64,000 nt of DNA from Neorhizobium huautlense (GTDB lineage: Bacteria > Pseudomonadota > Alphaproteobacteria > Rhizobiales > Rhizobiaceae). This document shows, piece by piece, positions 47,690 through 56,275 of the stretch. Position 1 is the first letter of the stretch. Each line of letters begins with the position of its first letter. The position numbers and the translations under genes are program-made. The DNA lies in NCBI RefSeq assembly GCF_002968575.1, contig NZ_PVBM01000024.1, forward strand, positions 1 through 64,000. Direction: 5' to 3'. Under the pieces are notes generated by a model. That model had not been told where the DNA came from and searched no databases. It saw nothing but the letters and a program-made list of their open reading frames with translations.

Positions 47690-48663
47690 GACGCTCCGAA
47701 GAAAGACCTGACCTTTTCGTTGAGGATAGCGTGTTGCGCCTCCTGGCCAGGATAGTCGAAATGCCCGGCGTCGAGGATGAAGATTTCATTAAATTTTGAA
47801 GGCCCCGGTGCCTGGGGAAGCGCATTGGCAATCGCGAACTGGCAGGGCGGCGCCACGGCAGGATCGAAAAGCGCGACGCTCATCAGCATCGGTACGGTAA
47901 TGCGTCCCGCCGCCACCGCCGAATCGTGCAGGCGCAACGTGGGAAGCGCATTGCCGTATTTCTGCTGGTACGCCTGCACCGCCGCGGCGCTGCCGATGCT
48001 CGGCAGCCTGAGCCTCAGTTCCTGATGACCGAAGGTCGGCAGCGACAGATGCCCGCGACAGATGCGGCTGTCATAGGCAATGCCGAGCCCGCCGATGCCG
48101 CCGCCGAAGCTGACGCCGCTATAGCCGATCCGGCCGGCAAGCCAGGGGTAGAGAAGGAGCAGCGTGCTGACCGCGATCCACAGATCGTCGACGCAGCCAC
48201 CGATGATGTAGCGTTCCGGCTTGTCGATATCATGCAGCACATGCCAGCTGGAATCGGAGGAGATCGGCGGTCGGGCGCTCCGTGACATGCCCCGGAAGCA
48301 TGGGAAAAGCAGCGCCGTCTCGTCCACCGGCATGTCGAAATCCGGTGCATCGCGCCCGCCGTAACCATGCCCGACGACCAGACCGCGCCGCACTTCGCCC
48401 TGCCGCGGAAGAAGAAGCCAGCCGCCGATCGGAAATGCGCCGCTCGACATATAGGTAAGGTCGAAGACATGCCATTTCGGATGGGCGAGTTTGCTTTTCT
48501 GGAGTTTTGGCCGCGGATCCACACCCAGCGCCCGGCGATAGCGGCGCTCCCAGAATTCATCGAAACCCTCCGGCGCCTCCGGCGGCGCAACCGCGCGCAA
48601 CTCCTTGAGCCCCAGGCCGTAGGTCGGATCGAAATCGAACGGGTGAGAGGTGGGGATGGTCAT
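47686..48663 (-). CDS. Acetylxylan esterase-like alpha/beta hydrolase
   Basis: 325 residues of the AXE1/cephalosporin-C deacetylase-like group. After a short N-terminal region with FDEFWERRYRRAL, the fold shows GGWLLLPRQG, VGHGYGGRD, FPCFRGMSRS, a nucleophile elbow GYSGVSFGGG and a C-terminal DAGHFDYPGQEAQ. The start is taken as the ATG at 48663, which overlaps the vapC stop by one base; a TTG at 48666 would add one residue. It is probably cytoplasmic. Deacetylation of a sugar or ester is inferred from the family only. Confidence 0.78.
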   Translation of the reverse strand: MTIPTSHPFDFDPTYGLGLKELRAVAPPEAPEGFDEFWERRYRRALGVDPRPKLQKSKLAHPKWHVFDLTYMSSGAFPIGGWLLLPRQGEVRRGLVVGHGYGGRDAPDFDMPVDETALLFPCFRGMSRSARPPISSDSSWHVLHDIDKPERYIIGGCVDDLWIAVSTLLLLYPWLAGRIGYSGVSFGGGIGGLGIAYDSRICRGHLSLPTFGHQELRLRLPSIGSAAAVQAYQQKYGNALPTLRLHDSAVAAGRITVPMLMSVALFDPAVAPPCQFAIANALPQAPGPSKFNEIFILDAGHFDYPGQEAQHAILNEKVRSFFGAS

Positions 48664-49064
48664 CAAGTGTTCTGCAGCGGATTGACGATCGAAAGACCTC
48701 CGATCTGCATCCCCTCCTGGAGATCTTCGGAAAACAAGGTATCACAGTCGCTGGAAAGCGCTGCGGCAACGATCATCGCCTCATAGATCGAAAAATTATA
48801 TCGCTCGGCCAATTGAAGGCCCTTGTCATGGATGTCGATAGTTAAGGGCACGACCGTCAAAAGGGCGCGGATTGTCGTGATAAAGGAATGAACATCCTCC
48901 CAGGAAAATCCCATCTTGCTCCGTGCGACTTGAACGAATTCGTTCAGGACCTGGACGCTGATCGCTCCACCCAAATCGACCGCGCGCTCGGCCGCCGCAG
49001 CCTTCGTGGCGTCACCTGAAGCAAGATGGAGCAGGATATTGGTGTCATAGAAATTACCGGGCAT
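48663..49064 (-). CDS. vapC: VapC-type PIN-domain toxin
   Basis: A 133-residue PIN ribonuclease. Acidic catalytic residues are seen in NFYDTNILLHL (Asp7), VLNEFVQVA, FSIYEAMIVAAAL and DTLFSEDL. It overlaps the antitoxin gene by 11 bases and the next hydrolase gene by one base. Family members cut tRNA or rRNA when free of antitoxin. Confidence 0.88.
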   Translation of the reverse strand: MPGNFYDTNILLHLASGDATKAAAAERAVDLGGAISVQVLNEFVQVARSKMGFSWEDVHSFITTIRALLTVVPLTIDIHDKGLQLAERYNFSIYEAMIVAAALSSDCDTLFSEDLQEGMQIGGLSIVNPLQNT

Positions 49065-49284
49065 TCGCCTCGTCCCGATCGAACACGAAGTCCTCGGGTA
49101 GACGACCCCGGAATTTTCTCAACCGCTGAAGAAGTTCCTCGCGCGTGGGCTTGCGCGCCACCTCGAACTCCCTTGCGTCAACCGCCCGTATCTGGATCTC
49201 GTCGCCTTCCTTCAGCTCGAGAGCTTCGACCACTGTCGCGGGCAACCGAACCGCCAAGCTATTGCCCCACTTGGAAACTTGCAT
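49054..49284 (-). CDS. vapB: AbrB/SpoVT-type antitoxin
   Basis: A 76-residue antitoxin with an N-terminal AbrB swapped-hairpin DNA-binding domain (VSKWGNSLAVRLPATVVEALELKEGDEIQI) and a C-terminal toxin-binding tail (KFRGRLPEDFVFDRDEANA), where the long part is split only in description. GGAGAG lies just before the ATG at 49284; an earlier ATG at 49305 would run through that palindrome. It is the first gene of the operon and presumably represses it at the palindrome upstream. Confidence 0.87.
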   Translation of the reverse strand: MQVSKWGNSLAVRLPATVVEALELKEGDEIQIRAVDAREFEVARKPTREELLQRLRKFRGRLPEDFVFDRDEANAR

Positions 49285-49288
49285 GGCA

Positions 49289-49302
49289 TCTCTCCGGAGA
49301 GA
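49289..49302. promoter_or_regulatory. Palindrome at the vapB start
   Basis: TCTCTCC/GGAGAGA is a perfect 14-bp palindrome covering the ribosome site of vapB. It may be the AbrB operator, or an RNA hairpin limiting translation. Confidence 0.55.
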
Positions 49303-49340
49303 CATTTTGAATAATGCATATCCTAACGCTTTCCACACAT

Positions 49341-49364
49341 TAAAAAAGCCCGGCATTGCCGGGC
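49341..49364 (-). terminator. Terminator of the pnt operon
   Basis: GCCCGGC-att-GCCGGGC forms a perfect 7-bp stem followed on the minus strand by six T. It separates pntB from the toxin-antitoxin operon. Confidence 0.85.
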
Positions 49365-49392
49365 CTCTTTTGCTGCGATTTGTTCGCTCTTC

Positions 49393-50793
49393 TCAGTGTT
49401 TCATCGCCTTGACTATATCTTCGGTCATCTTCTTGGCGTCGCCGAGCAACATCATCGTGCCGTCCTTGTAGAACAAGGTGTTGTCGATGCCGGCGTAGCC
49501 AGAGCCGAGCGAGCGCTTGACGAAGAGGCAGGTCTTCGCCTTGTCGACGTCGAGGATCGGCATCCCATAGATCGGCGAGGACTTGTCGTCGCGCGCGGCC
49601 GGATTGGTGACGTCGTTGGCGCCGATGACATAGGCGACGTCCGCTTGCGCGAACTCCGCATTGATGTCTTCCAGCTCGAAGACCTCGTCATAGGGCACGT
49701 TGGCTTCCGCGAGCAGCACGTTCATGTGCCCCGGCATGCGCCCGGCCACCGGATGGATTGCGTATTTGACCTCGACCCCGTGGCTCTTCAGCGTATCGGC
49801 CAATTCGCGCAGCGCATGCTGGGCCTGGGCGACCGCCATACCGTAACCCGGCACGATGATCACCTTCTCGGCGTTCTGCATCAGGAAGGCGGCGTCATCC
49901 GCTGAGCCCTGCTTCACCGTCCGCTGCACGCCGTCGTCACCGCCGGCTGCCGCCGTCTCGCCGCCGAAGCCTCCGAGGATAACCGAGATGAAGGACCGGT
50001 TCATGCCCTTGCACATGATGTATGAGAGGATCGCGCCTGACGAGCCGACCAGGGCGCCGGTGATGATCAGCGCCAGGTTGCCGAGCGTGAAGCCGATGCC
50101 GGCGGCGGCCCAGCCGGAATAGGAGTTCAGCATCGACACGACGACCGGCATGTCTGCACCGCCGATCGGCACGATGATCAGCACGCCGAGCGCCAGCGAC
50201 AGGAAGACGATCAGCCAGAAATCCGCATGGCTTTCGGTCTGGACGAGGCCGATCATGAAGATGACGACCAGAAGAAGCAGGCCAGCATTGATGAAGTGCC
50301 GGTAGGGCAGCATGATCGGCTTTCCGGACATGCGCCCGTCGAGCTTCAGGAATGCGATGACCGATCCGGTGAAGGTGATCGCGCCGATCGCCGCACCGAG
50401 CGCCAGTTCGATAAGTGCCTGGCCGTGGATCACGCCCGGCTCGCCGATGCCGAAGGAGGCCGGCGCATAAAGGGCGGCAGCGGCCACCATGACGGCGGCG
50501 AAACCGACCAGCGAGTGGAAGCCGGCGACGAGCTGCGGCATCGCCGTCATTGGAATGGTACGGGCGATATAGGCACCTGCCCCGCCGCCGATGCTGAGCG
50601 CCAGCACGATCAGGATGAAGCCGCCGAAACTCGGCGTGGCGAGCAGCAGCGTGGTGGCGATGGCGATCCCCATGCCGACCATGCCGTAGACATTGCCCTT
50701 GCGGCTGGTGGTCGGGTGGGAAAGTCCGCGCAGCGCCATGATGAACAGCACGCCGGAAACGAGGTAAAGGAAGGCTGCGAAATTCTGCGACAT
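49393..50793 (-). CDS. pntB: NAD(P) transhydrogenase subunit beta
   Basis: A 466-residue inner-membrane subunit. The N-terminal half carries about nine helices that form the proton channel with PntAb; the C-terminal half is the NADP(H)-binding domain dIII with VIIVPGYGMAVAQAQHALREL, AIHPVAGRMPGHMNVLLAEA and VIGANDVTNPAA. The complete enzyme uses proton-motive force to make NADPH from NADH. GAGGGG precedes the ATG. It is the last gene of pntAa-pntAb-pntB. Confidence 0.96.
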   Translation of the reverse strand: MSQNFAAFLYLVSGVLFIMALRGLSHPTTSRKGNVYGMVGMGIAIATTLLLATPSFGGFILIVLALSIGGGAGAYIARTIPMTAMPQLVAGFHSLVGFAAVMVAAAALYAPASFGIGEPGVIHGQALIELALGAAIGAITFTGSVIAFLKLDGRMSGKPIMLPYRHFINAGLLLLVVIFMIGLVQTESHADFWLIVFLSLALGVLIIVPIGGADMPVVVSMLNSYSGWAAAGIGFTLGNLALIITGALVGSSGAILSYIMCKGMNRSFISVILGGFGGETAAAGGDDGVQRTVKQGSADDAAFLMQNAEKVIIVPGYGMAVAQAQHALRELADTLKSHGVEVKYAIHPVAGRMPGHMNVLLAEANVPYDEVFELEDINAEFAQADVAYVIGANDVTNPAARDDKSSPIYGMPILDVDKAKTCLFVKRSLGSGYAGIDNTLFYKDGTMMLLGDAKKMTEDIVKAMKH

Positions 50794-50809
50794 GTGTTTT
50801 CAGAACCCC

Positions 50810-51220
50810 TCAGCGATCTTTTTTCTTGTACATGGCAAGCATTCGGCTGGTCACTAGGAAGCCGCCGAAGATGTTCACCGAGACGAGCACCAGCGCGATG
50901 AAACCGAAGCCCGTGGCAAAGCCGCTGGCTGCGACGCCGACCGCCAGAAGCGCGCCGACGACGATGACCGAAGAAATGGCGTTGGTGACGGCCATCAGCG
51001 GGGTGTGCAGCGCCGGCGTCACCGACCACACAACGTAATAGCCGACAAAGATCGACAGCACGAAGATCGCAAACCGGAAGACGAAGGGATCGATCGCCCC
51101 GCCCGATACACCATGGGCAGCCTGCGCCACGGCATCAGGCGCCGTTTCCGCTGCCGCCTTGACCGCGGCAACGGCCTGATCGAGCCCTTCGAGCGCCTTG
51201 TTCATCATTTCGTTCGCCAT
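50810..51220 (-). CDS. pntAb: NAD(P) transhydrogenase subunit alpha part 2
   Basis: A 136-residue membrane part of the split alpha subunit: an Ala-rich N-terminus, then helices PFVFRFAIFVLSIFVGYYVVW, ISSVIVVGALLAVGVAASG and IALVLVSVNIFGGFLVTSRML. The ATG at 51220 overlaps the pntAa stop (TGATG) and has GGGGAGGAG upstream; a TTG at 51223 would add one residue. The split of PntA into two proteins is usual in alphaproteobacteria. Confidence 0.93.
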   Translation of the reverse strand: MANEMMNKALEGLDQAVAAVKAAAETAPDAVAQAAHGVSGGAIDPFVFRFAIFVLSIFVGYYVVWSVTPALHTPLMAVTNAISSVIVVGALLAVGVAASGFATGFGFIALVLVSVNIFGGFLVTSRMLAMYKKKDR

Positions 51221-52473
51221 CAAAGCTCCTCCCCCTTCGCGGCACTTTCCGCCACGGCCTTCTTGCGCGGCCGGGCAGTTTTTGCCGGCACCGGCTCAGC
51301 GATGGCGGCAGGCGCGGCCGGCGCCTCCCTGACGAGAGCTGCGACAGCCGCTGCGAAATTCGGATGCACGACATGGCCGGCATGGGTCAGCATGGTCGCC
51401 TTGACCAGCTCGTCCTCCGGATTGACCGCGAATTCCTTGGAGGTCTTGTCAACCATGGTCTCGATGAAGGCGAAGAGGTTTTTGGCATAAAGCGCCGAGG
51501 CGGAGGCGGCGATGCGCCCGGCCACATTGGCATAACCGATCACGGTAACGCCTTCGACGTTTGCCACCTTGCCCTTTTGCGAGCCTTCGATATTGCCGCC
51601 GCGCTCGACGGCGAGGTCGACCGCGACCGAACCCGGCTTCATCGAAGAAAGCATGGCACGCGTCACGAGCTGCGGCGCCGGACGGCCGGGGATCAACGCC
51701 GTGGTAATGACGATATCCTGCTTGGCGATGTGTTCGGCGACGAGTGCCGCCTGCTTCGCCTGATAGGCTTCCGACATCGGTTTGGCATAACCGGCCGCCG
51801 TTTCCGCCGCCTTGAACTCCTCGTCCTCGACGGCGATGAATTTGGCACCGAGCGAGGCGACCTGTTCCTTTGCAGCCGGGCGAACGTCGGTCGCCGACAC
51901 CACCGCACCGAGACGGCGGGCCGTGGCGATCGCCTGCAGGCCGGCAACGCCGGCCCCCATGACGAAGACCTTTGCGGCGGGCACTGTGCCGGCCGCCGTC
52001 ATCATCATCGGCATGGCTCGGCCATATTCGTGGGACGCGTCGATGACGGCGCGATAACCGGCAAGGTTTGCCTGGGAGGACAGCACGTCCATCGATTGTG
52101 CGCGGGTGATGCGCGGCATCAGCTCCATGGCAAAGGTCGTCAGGCCGGCCTTGGCCATCGCGGCAAGCGCCGCTTCGTTGCCGTAAGGATCCATGACCGC
52201 AAAGACGACCGCGCCGGATTTGTAGGAGGCAGCTTCAGCAGCGGTCGGTCGGTTGACCCGAAGCACGATGTCGGCAGAACCGGCATCCGAAGCCGCACCG
52301 ATGCGTGCACCTGCCGCCTCGAAATCACCGTCCGGGATACCGGAGGCAATCCCCGCTCCGCTCTCGACCACGATGGTGAAACCAAGACCAGCTAGGCGTT
52401 TCACCGTCTCCGGTGACGCCGACACGCGCGGTTCGTCCGAGCCTTCGCGACTTACATGAATGATCTTTGCCAA
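51220..52473 (-). CDS. pntAa: NAD(P) transhydrogenase subunit alpha part 1
   Basis: The 417-residue NAD(H)-binding domain dI. KVFVMGAGVAGLQAIATARRLGA is the nucleotide fold, and VVFAVMDPYG, RITRAQSMDVLSSQANLAGY and PGSVAVDLAVERGGN are family segments. The C-terminal tail is Ala/Lys-rich. The start is a TTG at 52473, because the family begins at the KIIHVSRE segment and GGGAGGAG lies seven bases upstream; no ATG is suitable. Confidence 0.94.
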   Translation of the reverse strand: MAKIIHVSREGSDEPRVSASPETVKRLAGLGFTIVVESGAGIASGIPDGDFEAAGARIGAASDAGSADIVLRVNRPTAAEAASYKSGAVVFAVMDPYGNEAALAAMAKAGLTTFAMELMPRITRAQSMDVLSSQANLAGYRAVIDASHEYGRAMPMMMTAAGTVPAAKVFVMGAGVAGLQAIATARRLGAVVSATDVRPAAKEQVASLGAKFIAVEDEEFKAAETAAGYAKPMSEAYQAKQAALVAEHIAKQDIVITTALIPGRPAPQLVTRAMLSSMKPGSVAVDLAVERGGNIEGSQKGKVANVEGVTVIGYANVAGRIAASASALYAKNLFAFIETMVDKTSKEFAVNPEDELVKATMLTHAGHVVHPNFAAAVAALVREAPAAPAAIAEPVPAKTARPRKKAVAESAAKGEEL

Positions 52474-52558
52474 AGACTGTCTCCTCCCAGTCGGTATCGC
52501 AACAGAACGGAATGCTCCGTCCTTCCTCAGGCCATAGGCAAAAGCCGGCTTGTGAAGA

Positions 52559-52783
52559 TCAGCGCAGCAGGAATGCGCCGGCGATGTTGAGAACGACGAA
52601 CAGGATGAGGCTGCCGAGGAAGCCAACGCCGCCGAAGAAGCCGGCGGCCATGGCAATCAACAGCACGACGACGACCATGGAGCCCCATTTGGCGCCGGCG
52701 AGGAACATGCTGTAGGTCTTTTCATGTTCCGCATAGTCCATGGAAGCGCCCGTTTCCACCGGTCCGCTATGGTGATTGTCCAT
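52559..52783 (-). CDS. aa3-type cytochrome c oxidase subunit IV
   Basis: 74 residues: a polar N-terminal part with MDYAEHEKTYSMFLAGAKWG, typical of the COX4_pro_2 family, then two hydrophobic stretches (MVVVVLLIAMAAGFFGG and SLILFVVLNIAGAFLL). AAGGAGA precedes the ATG at 52783. It stands directly upstream of pntAa on the same strand, a pairing often seen in Rhizobiales. It supports oxidase assembly in the inner membrane. Confidence 0.85.
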   Translation of the reverse strand: MDNHHSGPVETGASMDYAEHEKTYSMFLAGAKWGSMVVVVLLIAMAAGFFGGVGFLGSLILFVVLNIAGAFLLR

Positions 52784-52998
52784 CAGTCGCGTCTCCTTGA
52801 AGCAAGCCGCACACGGCCTTGCAGATGAAAGCATCCGCGTGCGGAAAAATCCTCGTCACTGCCCGGAATCATGCCTTTTGAAAAGCATGCCGGACGTTGC
52901 TTCAGGCCTTACACAAAGGCGTGGGAAAGCGCAATGGCACCTAAGTGCTCCCGGGTACGCCAGCTTTGCGGAGGCGGTAAAATGCCGCAAGAGGCGGA

Positions 52999-55323
52999 TC
53001 AGCGCTCCGCGGTCGTCAGCCGGCGGACCGGCGTCTGCCTGACGCCGCGCCGAGCGGTTGAAGGCTTTACGGGCTTGGGCGCAGCAGCAAGGACGGAAAT
53101 CTGGGCAGAATCGACCGGCATGGAGAAAACGAACCCCTGAACCAGATCGGCAAAGCGGTGACGGTTGATCAGCGCGAGCTGCTCTGTCGTCTCGACGCCC
53201 TCGACCACGATCTTCAAGCCGAGCTCCCGCGACAGATTGACGATGCCGCGCAGCAGCTTCAATTTGCGTTCGTCCTCGCCGATGTTGCGGATGAAGGCCC
53301 GATCGATCTTCACGACATCCACCGGCAGCGTATCCAGATAGCTGAGGCTCGAAAACCCGGTACCGAAATCATCGATCGCAATGGTCACGCCGGTGGCCCG
53401 GAACCGGTTGAGAATGGCGCTGACGGCCACCGGCTCGTCCATGAAGCAGCTTTCCGTCACCTCCAGGCGCAGCCGTGACGGCGAGAGCGCATACCGGTCG
53501 AGAACCTCTGCCACATACGTCACGATATCGTCGTTGCCGAGGTCCTGGATCGACAGGTTGACAGACACCGCCACCCCCTCCGGCCAGGTCGCGCAGTCGC
53601 GGCAGGCCTGCTCGATGACCTGGTAGGTGATCTGGGAGATCAGGTTCATGTCCTCGGCCATCGGAATGAACACGTTCGGCCCGACCACGCCGCGATCCGG
53701 ATGGCGCCAGCGCACCAGCGCCTCGCTGCATTTGATTCCCGAACCGTCCGGAAGGTACAGCGGCTGGTAAACCACGTGCAGGGCGCGGTTCTGGATCGCC
53801 TGCCGGAGATCGCCCCGCAGCTTCTGTTCGTCGATGTACTGCGCATCCATTTCCGGACGGAAGAAGACAAGCGTACCGTTGCCGGCGGCCTTGGCATGGT
53901 TGACCGCTAGATCCGCCTTGATCTGCCAGTTCTCCATGTCGAAATCGCGGGACGTCAGGATGACGCAGCCGCCGTTCATGGTTACCGGCAGGCGGAGCCC
54001 TTCCACCTTGTAGTCGCCCTGCACGTCCGCATGGATCTGCCGGATCCGCTGCTCCAGTTCTCCGGCATCCGCGCCGAGCAGCAGGAGGACGAATTCGTCG
54101 CCGATCAGCCGGCCGGCGACGATACCGTCCGTCTTGAGCGCTGCAAACCGCGCCCCGATCGCGGCGAGCAGGCGATCACCCACCACATGGCCGCGCATGT
54201 CGTTGACGTGCTTGAAACCGTCCACGTCGAAGACCGCCAGCGCCGCAAGTACTTCCCCGCGATCGCGCACTTTTTCCCCTGCAAGATCAGCGAAGTGGGC
54301 GCGGTTCGGAAGGCCGGTCAGCGCGTCGAACTGCAGCATGTGCCGCATCTTCTCCTCGGCTTCGATCCGCGCGCTGACATCTTCGAAGATCAGCACCACC
54401 CCGCCATCGGAACGCCGACTGACGGAGAAGTCCAGATGGCGGTCGTCCTTGAATGTCAGAAGCGCGCGTTCGAGCGAGCCATCCGCAAGCCGATAGAGCT
54501 GCCGCAGGATGCCGGCCGGTACGTTTCCCGCATCTTCGCAGAGCACGGCGGCAAAGTCCCGGTCCTTCAGTTCGCGCTGCAGGTGGAGACCGAGCAGGTC
54601 GCGGGCGCGGCGGTTGACCACCTGGATCCGCCCTTCCCGGTCGAGCATGACGAGCCCGTGGGAGATGGTGTTGAGCGCGATGTCGAAACGTCCGGCGACG
54701 ACAGCCATGGTCCGGGAGGAAATGACGTTCTGATAGAGAAAATCCCGGATGCCGTTCGCCATGAACCGCGTCGTCAGCGCGAAGGGGACCAGCAGGATGG
54801 CCAGCGCCGAAAGATGGAGATCGCCGGTGAACAGGCAGGCGATCAGGATCGGCCCGCAGCAGCCGATCATCTGGAGATCGACCGCGGCCCGCGAGCCGTA
54901 GTTGCGGCCGATGACCGACATCATCGAACCCAGCGCGATCGCAACCGAGGCGATGCTGACGAACGGGTCCTGCAAGACCAGCAGGGCATAACCGCTGGCG
55001 AGGCCGAGAAGCAGAGCGGTCAAAAAAGCGCCGATGACGTATTGACGTTCCCAGCTGACGATCTCATCATGCTTGAGCGTTTGCTTATCCACCTGATCGA
55101 ACCGGTAAAACCAGTACATGCGGTAGGTAAAAACCGCAACGAAACAGCCGGCAAACAGGAGAAAGAGCTCGGAGCCGTTGAAATAAAAGACCAACAGGCA
55201 CCAGAGGACATGGACGATCACGCCCGTCCAGAGTGTTCCACGGTTTCCAAACAGCGAAGCGACGAACGACAGGAAAACATCCGTCGACAACCTCTCCGCT
55301 TCGATCTCTCTCATCGGGCTCAT
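52999..55323 (-). CDS. Membrane GGDEF/EAL cyclic-di-GMP protein with IGDEF site
   Basis: 774 residues. About five membrane helices (about 25-200) form a sensor anchor, a PAS-like domain follows (about 213-320), then GGDEF (about 333-500) and EAL (about 510-755). The cyclase signature reads IGDEF (407-411) instead of GGDEF, so cyclase activity is doubtful. In the EAL domain Glu534 of EAL, TESCFMDE, DDFGTGFSSLSYL, KIDRAFI and EGVET are all intact, so phosphodiesterase activity is likely. The protein would thus lower c-di-GMP and favour motility over attachment. The IGDEF site might still bind GTP and activate the EAL domain. Confidence 0.9.
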   Translation of the reverse strand: MSPMREIEAERLSTDVFLSFVASLFGNRGTLWTGVIVHVLWCLLVFYFNGSELFLLFAGCFVAVFTYRMYWFYRFDQVDKQTLKHDEIVSWERQYVIGAFLTALLLGLASGYALLVLQDPFVSIASVAIALGSMMSVIGRNYGSRAAVDLQMIGCCGPILIACLFTGDLHLSALAILLVPFALTTRFMANGIRDFLYQNVISSRTMAVVAGRFDIALNTISHGLVMLDREGRIQVVNRRARDLLGLHLQRELKDRDFAAVLCEDAGNVPAGILRQLYRLADGSLERALLTFKDDRHLDFSVSRRSDGGVVLIFEDVSARIEAEEKMRHMLQFDALTGLPNRAHFADLAGEKVRDRGEVLAALAVFDVDGFKHVNDMRGHVVGDRLLAAIGARFAALKTDGIVAGRLIGDEFVLLLLGADAGELEQRIRQIHADVQGDYKVEGLRLPVTMNGGCVILTSRDFDMENWQIKADLAVNHAKAAGNGTLVFFRPEMDAQYIDEQKLRGDLRQAIQNRALHVVYQPLYLPDGSGIKCSEALVRWRHPDRGVVGPNVFIPMAEDMNLISQITYQVIEQACRDCATWPEGVAVSVNLSIQDLGNDDIVTYVAEVLDRYALSPSRLRLEVTESCFMDEPVAVSAILNRFRATGVTIAIDDFGTGFSSLSYLDTLPVDVVKIDRAFIRNIGEDERKLKLLRGIVNLSRELGLKIVVEGVETTEQLALINRHRFADLVQGFVFSMPVDSAQISVLAAAPKPVKPSTARRGVRQTPVRRLTTAER

Positions 55324-55713
55324 CCCTTTGCGTCCGAGGGACCGTGCGGAAAACCCTTTAATATTTCATTGTTCCCGCCGCTCGCATCACATTCTACACC
55401 GCTTTCCGGCAGGTGTGCTCTACAAATTCTGACGCGGAAATATAAAAGTCGCAGCATTGGGAACGCTCGGCACCTCTTGTCCGGCCATGGGCTTGCGTCG
55501 CGCGTCTTGGCGCCTTGTTGCGACAAACATGAGAAACAAGTGAGATAGCCGTGGTTTTCAGGCTTCTGTGGCTCCTGGACAATTGATTTTTGCGTTGCCA
55601 CTGAATACAGCTCGCGCCCTGCGGGCGCCGACGATTGGCTTTTCCGCGATATCTTGATCTATAGATCTCAGGACCGGACAACGATCCAAAATTGGTCCGA
55701 GAGGAGGGGAAAA
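55324..55713. other. Divergent intergenic region upstream of the TRAP genes
   Basis: 390 bases with no supported gene. It holds promoters for the GGDEF/EAL gene and the TRAP permeases, a GCGCCC-tgc-GGGCGC hairpin (55614-55628) and a perfect 12-bp palindrome GATCTATAGATC (55656-55667), about 47 bases before the dctQ-like ATG, which could be an operator. Confidence 0.5.
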
Positions 55714-56274
55714 ATGGCTGCACTGCTTGCACTCAGCCGACTGATCGACGCCGTCACGACGGCCGTCGGCAAATCGGTTTCATGGCTACTTCTGGCCGCT
55801 GTTCTCATCAGCGCAGGTAACGCCGTGCTCCGCAAGGCGATGGACATCTCGTCCAATGCCTGGCTAGAGGTTCAGTGGTATCTTTTTGGCACGGTTTTCA
55901 TGCTGGCTGCGGCTTATGCTCTGCTCAAAAACGAGCACGTCCGCATCGACATCTTTTCCGCGACCTGGTCGAAGAAAACGCGCGACATCATCGATCTCGT
56001 GCTTCACACCATCTTTCTCGTGCCGTTTGCCGGGTTGATGACCTGGCTCGCCTGGCCCTGGTTCTGGCTCTCGTATCGCTCGGGTGAAATATCCTCGAAC
56101 GCCGGCGGGCTCACTATTTGGCCGGCCAAGCTTGTCGTTCTCCTGGGATTTGCCCTGCTTCTGCTTCAGGCCTTCTCGGAAATCATCAAGCGGTTCGCCG
56201 TTGTGACCGGCCGGATCGAAGATCCGCGCGAAGATACCGCCGGCGAAATGCCGCCAGCCGCCTCCGAGGTCTGA
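55714..56274 (+). CDS. TRAP transporter small permease (DctQ type)
   Basis: A 186-residue four-helix membrane protein. WLEVQWYLFGTVFMLAAAYALLKNEHVRIDIF is the DctQ signature region, here quoted in two parts as WLEVQWYLFG and KNEHVRIDIF. The start at 55714 has GAGGAGGGG upstream. It is followed by the large permease after one base. With the large permease and the binding protein encoded at 58609 it should import an organic acid using the sodium or proton gradient. Confidence 0.9.
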   Translation: MAALLALSRLIDAVTTAVGKSVSWLLLAAVLISAGNAVLRKAMDISSNAWLEVQWYLFGTVFMLAAAYALLKNEHVRIDIFSATWSKKTRDIIDLVLHTIFLVPFAGLMTWLAWPWFWLSYRSGEISSNAGGLTIWPAKLVVLLGFALLLLQAFSEIIKRFAVVTGRIEDPREDTAGEMPPAASEV

Positions 56275-56275
56275 A

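Noticed and set aside
49054..49356. Longer AbrB start at 49356
   Set aside because: The extra N-terminal residues do not fit the AbrB fold, and the ribosome site and palindrome lie directly before the ATG at 49284.
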